DNA of 9,555 nucleotides from Flavobacteriaceae bacterium (lineage in GTDB: Bacteria; Bacteroidota; Bacteroidia; Flavobacteriales; Flavobacteriaceae): NCBI GenBank assembly GCA_016649785.1, contig JAENXB010000106.1:1-9555 (forward strand), written 5' to 3'. How positions within the stretch are numbered: the first letter of the stretch is position 1; each line of letters begins with the position of its first letter. The notes under the pieces are model-generated. The model had not been told where the DNA came from and searched no databases. It worked only from the letters and a program-made list of their open reading frames with translations. The translations under genes were made by a program, and so were the position numbers. This document shows positions 1-6,087 of the stretch, piece after piece.

Positions 1-542
1 CGTTCCCCTTCAACTTCGTGATCCTGCATCATCATTTCTATCGGATTTTCTACCGATCCAAATAGAGGCTTTACAATTTCAGAATTCTCTTGTTCTGCCT
101 TAACCAATTTACGGATAAATGGAAACAGGATGAGTTCCTCTCTTTTCATATGAGAAGCCAATTCGGTTACAGATTTTTTAAATTCACCAGCTATCTCAAA
201 TAATTCGGGATGATTTTCTCCATGTACTTTACAGAGTTTTGCCAAATAGGGCATTAGTACCTGGGAACTTTCTTCCACATAGCGGTGGTGTTTTTTCTCG
301 ATATAATCTGCCAACAAATCCAGCGGCCAGGATTTATAATCGTTGGAAGTTTCATGTTTTTGCTGCATCGCTTCAATTTCTCCAATCAATTCTTTACTGC
401 TGACACTTTTATCCTCGCATACAGTTTCAATACTTCTGTTTCCCTGACAACAAAAATCGATCTTGTGATTTTTAAATATTTGCGCGGTTCGGTAATCTTC
501 CGCAACAATTTCCCCGATATGTTTTTCTTTTGTAAGATTCAT
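1..542 (-). CDS. RIC/ScdA-type di-iron iron-sulphur cluster repair protein, paralogue 1 (C-terminus outside window)
   Basis: This is the first 180 residues of a protein that continues past base 1, read from the ATG at 542 (starts MNLTKEKHIG). RIC proteins (ScdA, YtfE, DnrN) restore iron-sulphur clusters damaged by NO or peroxide in the cytoplasm. The N-terminal ScdA_N region holds the paired cysteines of DFCCQGNRSIE (about residues 29-39). The haemerythrin-like domain follows, with KHHRYVEE near 84-91, SHMKREE near 130-136 and QDHEVEGE near 173-180; the last His-Glu pair lies beyond the window. My hand alignment to the copy at 3010-3732 gives about 147 of 180 identical residues. It is the last visible gene of the operon, 58 bases after the NO reductase, with a 13-bp hairpin in that gap. 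I see no separate promoter. Family assignment is firm; why two copies exist is unknown. Confidence 0.9.
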   Translation of the reverse strand, partial: MNLTKEKHIGEIVAEDYRTAQIFKNHKIDFCCQGNRSIETVCEDKSVSSKELIGEIEAMQQKHETSNDYKSWPLDLLADYIEKKHHRYVEESSQVLMPYLAKLCKVHGENHPELFEIAGEFKKSVTELASHMKREELILFPFIRKLVKAEQENSEIVKPLFGSVENPIEMMMQDHEVEGE

Positions 543-560
543 AATTTCTGATTTAAAATA

Positions 561-594
561 AACAGGAAAAATTGCTTTCGAAATTTTTCCTGTT
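561..594 (-). terminator. Intercistronic hairpin between qNOR and the second RIC gene
   Basis: A perfect 13-bp inverted repeat (561-573 and 582-594, arms AACAGGAAAAATT and its complement) surrounds an 8-base loop and starts 6 bases after the qNOR stop codon. On the minus strand it is followed by TATTTTAAAT, a weak T-rich run. It could be a leaky terminator that lowers expression of the downstream RIC gene, or an RNA processing or stability element. The structure is certain; its function is inferred. Confidence 0.6.
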
Positions 595-600
595 CGTATG

Positions 601-2910
601 TTATGCTTCAACAGGTTCTGTAATTTTTAATTTTTCTTTTGAAATTTTCTTAGTAATTTCTGATGCGCTGAGCTGCTTATTTTTATTTTTCAGTGTAAGG
701 TCAAATACAAACCAGCAAAGTGTAAGCATTCCTACAGCGAAAATGACATCCCCAATGGTACGCAGCCATTTTAAGGTGATCATATCCGGGTCCTGCATCA
801 ATTCAGAAGAACGGGCGTACCACATACCGTGTTCTATACTGGCAATGGCTTGCCAGATCCCCATTGGTAAAAGGCTTAATAATGCCATGGCCAGCAATCC
901 GATATTAAGTGACCAGAAAGTGGTTTTTAGTAGTTTTTCGTTCCAGGAAACGTTTCGGTATAAACTTCTCAATACAAAAAGCATCAAACCAATTCCCAGC
1001 ATTCCGTAAACTCCAAATAACGCGGTATGAGAGTGAAGCGGAGTTGTATTCAGGCCTTGAACATAATACAAGGCTATTGGCGGATTGATAATAAATCCGA
1101 AGATACCTGCGCCAAGGAAATTCCAAAAGGCCACAGCGATCATGAAATAGATAGGCCACTTGTAATCTTTAATCCATTTGGTGGCTTTGGATAATTTATA
1201 ATTATGATAGGCTTCATATCCAATTAATGTCAATGGAACTACTTCCAGTGCACTGAAAGTCGCGCCTAATGCCATAATTGCTTTTGGGGTTCCGGCGAAA
1301 TATAAATGGTGGAAGGTTCCCAAAATTCCGCCAGACATAAATATAATGGTTGCCAAAAGCACATTTAAAGTGGCGGTTTTGGTTTTTAAAAGGCCTAACC
1401 GCACAAAAAGAAAGGCGATAACCACGGTAGCGAATACTTCAAAGAAGCCTTCAACCCAAAGGTGAACTACCCACCATCTCCAATATTCGGCAATAGCTAA
1501 ATTGGTTTGTCTTCCCCACATAAGTCCGGCTCCGTAAAACAAAGCAATGGCCGTACAAGAAATCAGGAACATAATGATGAGGTTTTTCTCTTCGGTTTTT
1601 CGTTTTAAAATTGGAAGAAGGGGACGAACCATTAATGTTAACCATAATAGCAATCCCACCAACAGGAATATTTGCCAGAAGCGACCTAGATCTACGTATT
1701 CATAACCCTGATGTCCGAACCAGAAATTGCTTACCAAATCCAGTTTTTGCATTACGCCAAACCATTGCCCGATCATAGATCCTACAACAATGATCAAAAG
1801 AGCGATGAACAGGAAGTTTACGCCAAATGACTGGAATTTAGGATCTTTTCCTGAAACGGCCGGGGCTATATAAAGTCCTGTTGCCAACCATGCCGTGGCA
1901 ATCCAGAAAATGGCGAGTTGTGTATGCCAGGTTCGTGTTACAGCGTACGGCAGGTACTGGTCTAAAGCAAAGCCATAAAAACCATTGCCTTCCACACCGT
2001 AATGTGCGGTGATAATACCCAGCAACATTTGCACTACCATAAGCAAACTCACTACCCAAAAATATTTTTTGATGAGATGCATTGAGGGTGTCATTCCTTT
2101 TTTTAGCAAAGGATCCTCGTTGGGAGCAGGAATGCTTTCATCTTCCCCGGATTTGACGTGATAGAACACTAGAATCCCGATACAAAGAATAAGCAGAATA
2201 ATACTCACACCAGACCAAACCATGAGGTCTGTTGTTGGAACATTGCCAACAAGTTTGTCTGATGGCCAGTTATGAGTGTACGATACATTGCTGAATGGAC
2301 GCTCGGTAACGGTTGCCCAGGTTGCCCAAAAGAAAAATGCATTCATTTTCCCCATTCTCACATCGTCTTTAATGGCATTTTTTGGGATCGCATAATCTGA
2401 ACGCAATTTGTCAAAAGCGGGATCGTTTGTAAACAAGCCTTTATAATAATCGCTCAAATAAGCAACGGCTTCGGCCCGGTTTTGCGAAATGGTTATTTTC
2501 CCGGTAGTTGAATTATAAGTATTGGTCCTTAGATCTTTTTGCAAACGGATCTTGAGTGCAGCCTGTTGTTCTTCTGAAACAGCGTCATAGTCTTTATTAA
2601 AATCGGCCCGGGCAAATTTATTTAAGATAAATACGGCTTCCCTGTGTAGCCAGTCTGCTGTCCAATCGGGGGCTACATATGCGCCGTGTCCCCAAATGCT
2701 GCCAACTTCCTGACCTCCCATGCTTTGCCAAACATTTTGACCGTCCTTGATTTCTTGTCCGGTAAACAGTACCTGGCCATCCGTGGTCACTACTTCTTCG
2801 GGAACAGGAGGTGCCTGTTGATAAATTTCGTATCCGTAATAAAGCAATACAGCAAATGAAATGCTCATTACAAGACCAAATGCAATCCAAAGTTTTTTTT
2901 CTGATTTCAT
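601..2910 (-). CDS. norZ: Quinol-dependent nitric oxide reductase (single-subunit qNOR)
   Basis: This inner-membrane enzyme reduces two NO to N2O with electrons from quinol, for denitrification or NO detoxification. It is 769 residues, normal for qNOR, which fuses a NorC-like N-terminal region to the NorB catalytic subunit. After a first membrane helix (about 7-26) comes a periplasmic region of roughly 200 residues without any CxxCH, as expected for the quinol type. About a dozen helices follow. Numbering from this ATG, visible metal ligands are H329 (TWHTQL, haem b), H483 with E487 and E491 in HLWVEGFFE (FeB site and its glutamates), H534-H535 in GTFHHLYF (FeB), and H626 and H628 in PLHSHTALFG (haems b3 and b). 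I chose ATG at 2910; an in-frame TTG at 2934 would add eight residues but is less likely. It lies between two RIC genes in one operon. The symbol norZ is used for qNOR; norB is also common. Confidence 0.96.
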   Translation of the reverse strand: MKSEKKLWIAFGLVMSISFAVLLYYGYEIYQQAPPVPEEVVTTDGQVLFTGQEIKDGQNVWQSMGGQEVGSIWGHGAYVAPDWTADWLHREAVFILNKFARADFNKDYDAVSEEQQAALKIRLQKDLRTNTYNSTTGKITISQNRAEAVAYLSDYYKGLFTNDPAFDKLRSDYAIPKNAIKDDVRMGKMNAFFFWATWATVTERPFSNVSYTHNWPSDKLVGNVPTTDLMVWSGVSIILLILCIGILVFYHVKSGEDESIPAPNEDPLLKKGMTPSMHLIKKYFWVVSLLMVVQMLLGIITAHYGVEGNGFYGFALDQYLPYAVTRTWHTQLAIFWIATAWLATGLYIAPAVSGKDPKFQSFGVNFLFIALLIIVVGSMIGQWFGVMQKLDLVSNFWFGHQGYEYVDLGRFWQIFLLVGLLLWLTLMVRPLLPILKRKTEEKNLIIMFLISCTAIALFYGAGLMWGRQTNLAIAEYWRWWVVHLWVEGFFEVFATVVIAFLFVRLGLLKTKTATLNVLLATIIFMSGGILGTFHHLYFAGTPKAIMALGATFSALEVVPLTLIGYEAYHNYKLSKATKWIKDYKWPIYFMIAVAFWNFLGAGIFGFIINPPIALYYVQGLNTTPLHSHTALFGVYGMLGIGLMLFVLRSLYRNVSWNEKLLKTTFWSLNIGLLAMALLSLLPMGIWQAIASIEHGMWYARSSELMQDPDMITLKWLRTIGDVIFAVGMLTLCWFVFDLTLKNKNKQLSASEITKKISKEKLKITEPVEA

Positions 2911-2947
2911 AGTTATTATAAAAAATTTATTCAAATTCTAGTAAAGA

Positions 2948-2982
2948 TCAATGTCCGGCAAAATTTATATACCGGACATTGA
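2948..2982 (-). other. Intercistronic hairpin between RIC and qNOR
   Basis: A perfect 11-bp inverted repeat (2948-2958, TCAATGTCCGG, and 2972-2982) encloses a 13-base A/T-only-like loop, in the 99-base gap between the RIC stop and the qNOR ATG. On the minus strand no T-run follows directly (GATCTTTACT is not adjacent), so a simple rho-independent terminator is unlikely. An RNA processing, stability or attenuation element, or a protein-binding dyad, are all possible. Confidence 0.55.
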
Positions 2983-3009
2983 CTCCTTGAGGCATGATAG
3001 CCGAAATTT

Positions 3010-3732
3010 TTAACCGTTTAATTCTTTCTCCAATGCGATAGCTTTTGGAAATAAAATATTGTTTTCAAGGTGAATATGAAGATGTAGATCCTGTTCAAAT
3101 TCGTTCAACAGGGCAAAACTCACCCTATAGGTATTGCAGGCATCTTCCGGCGGAGTGTAATTATTGCTCAAATCGGCTATTTTTCTGAAGCGTTCCCCTT
3201 CAGCTTCGTGATCCTGCATCATCATTTCTACCGGGTTTTCCACAGTTCCAAAATGAGGCTTTTCAATTTCGGAATTTTCGTGTTTTGCCTGAACCAGGGT
3301 TCTGATAAATGGAAATAAGACATTTTCTTCTTTTTCCATATGCGAACCCAATTCCACAGCCGATTCTTTAAATTCTTTGGTGATCTCAAATAATTCGGGA
3401 TGGTTTCCCCCGTGTACTTTGCATAGCTTGTTCAAATAGGGGATTAGCACCTTAAAACCCTCTTCTACATAACGGTGATGTTTTTTCTCGATATAATCTG
3501 CCAACAAATCCAGGGGCCAGGATTTATAATCGTTGGAAGTTTCATGTTTTTGCTGCATCGCTTCAATTTCCCCAATCAATTCTTCACTAGTAAAACTTTT
3601 ATTCTCGCACACAATTTCAATACTTCTGTTTCCCTGACAACAAAAATCGATCTTATGATTCTTAAATATTTGCGCGGTACGGTAATCTTCAGCAACAATT
3701 TTCCCGATGTGTTTTTCTTTTGTAATAATCAT
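3010..3732 (-). CDS. ric: RIC/ScdA-type di-iron iron-sulphur cluster repair protein, paralogue 2
   Basis: A complete 240-residue cytoplasmic protein of the RIC (ScdA/YtfE/DnrN) family, which repairs iron-sulphur clusters after nitrosative or oxidative damage, probably by supplying iron from its di-iron centre. The ScdA_N region (about 1-60) has the paired cysteines C31-C32 in DFCCQG. The haemerythrin-like four-helix domain supplies likely iron ligands: H85 or H86 (KKHHRY), H131 and E135 (HMEKEEN), H175 (QDHEAEG), and H219 with E223 (HIHLENNILFP); these line up in order with the ligands known in E. coli YtfE. Length is slightly above the usual ~220. It is the first gene of the operon, 99 bases ahead of qNOR, and is preceded by a promoter overlapped by a perfect dyad (3811-3834). 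RIC beside qNOR and an Rrf2 regulator fits an NO response. Confidence 0.95.
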   Translation of the reverse strand: MIITKEKHIGKIVAEDYRTAQIFKNHKIDFCCQGNRSIEIVCENKSFTSEELIGEIEAMQQKHETSNDYKSWPLDLLADYIEKKHHRYVEEGFKVLIPYLNKLCKVHGGNHPELFEITKEFKESAVELGSHMEKEENVLFPFIRTLVQAKHENSEIEKPHFGTVENPVEMMMQDHEAEGERFRKIADLSNNYTPPEDACNTYRVSFALLNEFEQDLHLHIHLENNILFPKAIALEKELNG

Positions 3733-3790
3733 GATCTCTTATTTTAAATGAATTTTATTATTGTATTTGAATTTTTCTTGTTCGATTTGT

Positions 3791-3821
3791 CAATCTTAAA
3801 ACCAAGCCTCAAATAGGACAA
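3791..3821 (-). promoter_or_regulatory. Promoter of the RIC-qNOR-RIC operon
   Basis: On the minus strand, TTG (3819-3821) and TAAGATTG (3791-3798) are 20 bases apart. This matches the Bacteroidota -33/-7 pattern (TTG, then TAnnTTTG) with one mismatch in the -7 box. Transcription would start near 3786-3788 and leave a leader of about 55 bases before the RIC ATG. The -33 TTG lies inside the dyad at 3811-3834, so a bound protein there should block the promoter. Confidence 0.65.
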
Positions 3822-3834
3822 TTTCATCCTATTT
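3811..3834. promoter_or_regulatory. Candidate operator of the Rrf2 regulator at the RIC-qNOR operon
   Basis: A perfect inverted repeat AAATAGGA-N8-TCCTATTT lies between the regulator stop codon and the RIC promoter and covers the -33 box. The same left half, AAATAGGACA, with the TCC of the right half at the same spacing occurs over the -33 box of the regulator's own promoter (4320-4343). Two occurrences in the same position relative to the promoter point to one repressor. That the repressor is the neighbouring Rrf2 protein is inference. No T-run follows the dyad, so it is a poor terminator candidate. Confidence 0.7.
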
Positions 3835-3846
3835 AATTTTAAAAAT

Positions 3847-4281
3847 TTAGCGTTTTAAAAAGGTTAGTCCAACCTCAAGGCCGGTTGCCAATTCATAAAT
3901 GCTGGTTTCCATGGTCATTTGTTCCAGATTATCCCTAATTTCCTTGAATTTGAAATGCATAGGGCAGGGAAGGCTTTCACTGCATTCACTTAAACCCAAT
4001 GCGCATCCCTTGAATATTTTATCTCCGTCTATAGCTGAAACGATCTGGTTTAATTTGATCGAGTCAATTCTTGATCTTTCTATTTGAAAACCTCCTTTAG
4101 CACCTTTTACAGATTCAACAATATTGTTTTTAACGAGTTGTTGCAATATTTTTGCGGTATAGGCAACCGGTGAATCTATTGCGGCTGCTATTTCCTTCAG
4201 GTTCACGCGATTTCCTTCCAAAGATTGCATCGCAATGTATATGGTTGCTCTAATTCCGTATTCGCAGGCTTTTGAAAACAT
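3847..4281 (-). CDS. Rrf2-family transcriptional regulator, NsrR-like NO sensor
   Basis: A 144-residue DNA-binding protein of the Rrf2 family. It starts MFSKACEYGIRATIYIA, the usual opening of the family, and has a winged helix-turn-helix over about residues 1-60 (IAAAIDSPVAYTAKILQQL as recognition region, VKGAKGGF as wing). Three cysteines, C93, C100 and C106 (GCALGLSEC then SLPC), sit where NsrR and IscR bind an iron-sulphur cluster; the spacing is close to that I recall for Bacillus NsrR. NO attack on the cluster would release the protein from DNA. Position directly upstream of RIC and qNOR, and a dyad shared by both promoters, favour an NO-responsive repressor that also represses itself. 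A separate Cys at position 6 is present. An IscR- or RsrR-like redox sensor is the alternative. I leave the symbol blank because the ligand cannot be read from sequence. Confidence 0.9.
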   Translation of the reverse strand: MFSKACEYGIRATIYIAMQSLEGNRVNLKEIAAAIDSPVAYTAKILQQLVKNNIVESVKGAKGGFQIERSRIDSIKLNQIVSAIDGDKIFKGCALGLSECSESLPCPMHFKFKEIRDNLEQMTMETSIYELATGLEVGLTFLKR

Positions 4282-4298
4282 TCCGTTATTATTTGAAG

Positions 4299-4330
4299 CA
4301 AAGATAGCTCTTGTTTTTTAAATAGGACAA
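4299..4330 (-). promoter_or_regulatory. Promoter of the Rrf2 regulator gene
   Basis: On the minus strand TTG (4328-4330) is followed after 21 bases by TATCTTTG (4299-4306), a perfect match to the Bacteroidota -7 consensus TAnnTTTG. The box ends 17 bases before the ATG at 4281, so the leader is very short. The TTG is part of the dyad at 4320-4343. Confidence 0.72.
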
Positions 4331-4343
4331 AATTATCCGAAAT
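4320..4343. promoter_or_regulatory. Candidate autoregulatory operator of the Rrf2 regulator
   Basis: AAATAGGA-N8-TCCGAAAT: the left half is identical to that of the perfect dyad at 3811-3834, including the CA that follows, and the right half matches in 5 of 8 positions with TCC conserved at the same spacing. It covers the -33 box of the regulator promoter in the same register as at the RIC promoter. The weaker right half would fit milder autorepression, which is inference. Confidence 0.6.
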
Positions 4344-4401
4344 ATTAAAGGTTAATATTGAGAATTGAGAAAATAGACAATAGAATATAGAGAATAGAAA
4401 A

Positions 4402-4558
4402 TTGAGATTTGAGAAGAAAAAAGAAAATAGAGAAGAGATTATAGAAAAGAGAAAATACACATTCCTGGCTAAAAAAAGAAACAAGAGCCAGAACCAGGAC
4501 TAAATAAAAGACAGAAGACCGGATTATTATCTGCGGGAATCTGCGAATTAAATCTGCG
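4402..4558. repeat. Direct repeat, copy 1
   Basis: A 157-base block repeated almost exactly at 4581-4738 with 22 bases between. The only difference I see is one missing G near 4490-4491 (AGCCAGAACC against AGCCAGGAACC). It begins TTGAGATTTGAGAAG, is nearly all purine for its first 60 bases on this strand, and ends in ATCTGCG-type units. It is non-coding in appearance and lies behind the Rrf2 promoter. It may be an intergenic repeat family of the genome; I cannot check other copies. Confidence 0.88.
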
Positions 4559-4580
4559 GGAAATTTATGAGATATTAGAT

Positions 4581-4738
4581 TTGAGATTTGAGAAGAAAAA
4601 AGAAAATAGAGAAGAGATTATAGAAAAGAGAAAATACACATTCCTGGCTAAAAAAAGAAACAAGAGCCAGGAACCAGGACTAAATAAAAGACAGAAGACC
4701 GGATTATTATCTGCGGGAATCTGCGAATTAAATCTGCG
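4581..4738. repeat. Direct repeat, copy 2
   Basis: The 158-base second copy of the block at 4402-4558. Unlike copy 1 it contains a perfect 9-bp inverted repeat, TTCCTGGCT (4641-4649) and AGCCAGGAA (4665-4673), with a 15-base loop; copy 1 lost one base of the right arm. The gene-free stretch 4344-4776 consists of these two copies plus short related pieces (GAGAATAG-like runs at 4364-4401 and ATCTGCG/CTGCGGG units at 4541-4562 and 4739-4747). Confidence 0.88.
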
Positions 4739-4776
4739 ACCTGCGGGAAAAAAAGATGTGACAATAAAATACGGTT

Positions 4777-5226
4777 TTAAATTACCTTTTCCTTGTTTAT
4801 AAGGATCGTGGGTATCATCCTGGTTTCAGATTTGATGGAATTTGTGATCAAACAGGCTTTTTCAGTTTTCTGAAGAATTCTTTCGGCCCTTTCTTTATCT
4901 TCTTCTTTTGAAATAGTTAAAACGGGTTCAAGAAGCACTTCGGTCATTAAAAATTTTCCGTCTATTTGCTCCAATTTTCCTTTTGCGGGGCAACTAAAAC
5001 TCACATATTCCAATTTTGAATTTTCTGCGATAGCTAAAAAGGTAGTCATAAAACAACTGCTCACCGCCGCGGTAAATAAATGTTCCGGGGACCAGATCCA
5101 TTCTATTCCTTTTGGAAATGGCGGGGGAGTGGCAACTTCAAATTCATCCTGAAGTTCCGGAGATGAAATTTTTCCTTTTCTATCTTTATTCCAAGTAAGA
5201 TCTACGTTAAAATAATGTGGCTCCAT
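4777..5226 (-). CDS. OsmC-like family protein (thiol-dependent peroxide/persulphide-type fold)
   Basis: A 149-residue cytoplasmic protein of the OsmC/Ohr superfamily, whose members reduce organic hydroperoxides with a pair of cysteines. Those cysteines are visible: C58 in VSSCFMTTFLAIAE, at the start of the long central helix, and C125 in KTEKACLITNS. The motif SPEHLFTAAVSSC (46-58) is typical of the OsmC branch rather than Ohr. An extra Cys at 79 is present. It is the last gene of a five-gene operon, its ATG one base after the stop of the DUF2892 gene. OsmC-like proteins next to rhodaneses suggest action on persulphides or other sulphur-based oxidants, but the substrate cannot be read from the sequence. 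Confidence 0.88.
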   Translation of the reverse strand: MEPHYFNVDLTWNKDRKGKISSPELQDEFEVATPPPFPKGIEWIWSPEHLFTAAVSSCFMTTFLAIAENSKLEYVSFSCPAKGKLEQIDGKFLMTEVLLEPVLTISKEEDKERAERILQKTEKACLITNSIKSETRMIPTILINKEKVI

Positions 5227-5227
5227 T

Positions 5228-5479
5228 TTATTTTATTTTTAGTTCGTTGGATTCAACTTCTTTCGGTTTGTCAGCATTGTTTTTTGCATTGGGCACAGCA
5301 CAAGCATTTGCACCGCAGCATCCGGTATTTGTTATCGCCTGGTACAAAAAGAAAGCAGCGATAATGCCGGAAAATATCTCCAGGGTCTCAATGGCCTGAA
5401 CAGCAAAATAGGCTCCGATTCCTAACCGGAGCCATCTAATTAAATTCCATCCTACAAGAATCCTTTGTTTAATCATCAA
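5228..5479 (-). CDS. DUF2892 (YgaP-like) inner-membrane protein with cysteine-rich C-terminus
   Basis: An 83-residue small membrane protein with two hydrophobic helices (about 14-30 and 33-51) separated by a short turn, then NTGCCGANACAVPNAK with C54, C55 and C60, and a hydrophilic charged tail (about 65-83). This matches the DUF2892 family, found as the membrane anchor fused to rhodanese in E. coli YgaP. Here the rhodanese is a separate gene just upstream: the ATG overlaps the rhodanese TGA (bases 5476-5479), which implies translational coupling. The pair may act as a split YgaP. Its cysteines could accept sulphur or bind metal; this is inference. Confidence 0.8.
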   Translation of the reverse strand: MMIKQRILVGWNLIRWLRLGIGAYFAVQAIETLEIFSGIIAAFFLYQAITNTGCCGANACAVPNAKNNADKPKEVESNELKIK

Positions 5480-5790
5480 ATTTTATTTTGTAAACCATTC
5501 CAGCTTCCACCGTTGTAAACTTGTGTATACCCGTTTGATTTTAAAATGCTTTTGGCAGAGCCGCTGCGCATTCCGGTAGCGCAACAGGTTATGATAGCTT
5601 TATCTTTGTCTTTAAACCTGCTCAAATTGTCACTCAGCATATTTACGGGAATATTGACGGAGCGTTTAATGTGACCTCCCACAAATTCATTTTTGGTACG
5701 AACATCCATAATGATTGCTCCTTGTCTCACCAATTCGGCAAAATCTGCTTTTGGACCTATTCCGAATAATTGTTTTATTAATTCTAACAT
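5476..5790 (-). CDS. Single-domain rhodanese-like sulphurtransferase 1
   Basis: A 104-residue single-domain rhodanese. It has the family's IIMDVRTKNEFVGGHIKRSVNIP segment (about 26-48) and an active-site loop TCCATGMRSG (68-77), where C70 with R75 fits the CX4R catalytic pattern that carries a persulphide. A second cysteine, C69, directly precedes the catalytic one. No signal peptide, so cytoplasmic. Its start lies four bases after the previous rhodanese stop and its stop overlaps the DUF2892 start. Sulphur donor and acceptor are unknown; the neighbours suggest sulfane-sulphur transfer or detoxification. Confidence 0.93.
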   Translation of the reverse strand: MLELIKQLFGIGPKADFAELVRQGAIIMDVRTKNEFVGGHIKRSVNIPVNMLSDNLSRFKDKDKAIITCCATGMRSGSAKSILKSNGYTQVYNGGSWNGLQNKI

Positions 5791-5794
5791 ATTT

Positions 5795-6085
5795 TTAAAC
5801 TTTTTGGGTTTGAGATTGAAAATAATTCACGTTCAACCAGGAACCTGCGTCACAACATTCAATTCCATACTGCTCCAGGAAGCGATGTGCCTGTCCACTG
5901 CGGGATCCGGAAGCACAACATAAAACAAGGGGAGCCTTCATGCTTTTTAATTCATTAATGCGTTCCGGGATTTCCATTAAAGGAATATTAATAGATCCGG
6001 CGACACTTCCTCCGCTAAATTCCCTTGAAGTTCGAACATCTAAAATTGTTCCTTTATTTTCCCTGATTATTTTTTCAACATTCAT
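5795..6085 (-). CDS. Single-domain rhodanese-like sulphurtransferase 2
   Basis: A 96-residue single-domain rhodanese, clearly related to but diverged from its downstream neighbour. It shows GTILDVRTSREFSGGSVAG (12-30), SINIP (31-35) and the active-site loop CCASGSRSG (56-64), with C57 as catalytic cysteine, R62, and again an extra preceding cysteine C56. A further CC pair sits at 77-78 (GIECCDAGSW). It is cytoplasmic by appearance. It begins two bases after the DUF6132 stop and ends four bases before the next rhodanese. Two tandem, non-identical rhodaneses may relay sulphur one to the other; this is inference. Confidence 0.93.
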   Translation of the reverse strand: MNVEKIIRENKGTILDVRTSREFSGGSVAGSINIPLMEIPERINELKSMKAPLVLCCASGSRSGQAHRFLEQYGIECCDAGSWLNVNYFQSQTQKV

Positions 6086-6087
6086 AA

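Noticed and set aside
285..551. Plus-strand open frame opposite the first RIC gene, with a near-identical partner at 3475-3747
   Set aside because: The apparent conservation comes only from the RIC genes on the other strand being paralogues; both are antisense shadows.
572..1009. Plus-strand open frame of 145 codons opposite the end of qNOR
   Set aside because: It is antisense to a well-supported qNOR sequence and shows no recognisable protein features.
2911..2934. Upstream TTG start for qNOR adding eight residues
   Set aside because: TTG starts are uncommon, the ATG at 2910 is followed by a normal positively charged N-terminus before the first helix, and the extra residues add nothing typical of the family.
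3811..3834. Dyad as terminator of the Rrf2 gene
   Set aside because: No T-run follows on the minus strand, and the same half-site recurs upstream of the regulator where no gene ends nearby.
4203..4484. Minus-strand 93-codon frame running through the Rrf2 promoter
   Set aside because: It is phenylalanine- and serine-rich low-complexity translation of the repeat and overlaps the regulator's start region.
4402..4738. Possible CRISPR array
   Set aside because: Only two long copies with a 22-base gap; no short regular repeats with unique spacers and no cas genes.
4581..4802. Plus-strand open frame of 73 codons in the second repeat copy
   Set aside because: It consists of the purine-rich repeat and reads as lysine- and glutamate-rich low-complexity sequence. 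Copy 1 cannot encode the same product because of the one-base difference, and no promoter is seen.
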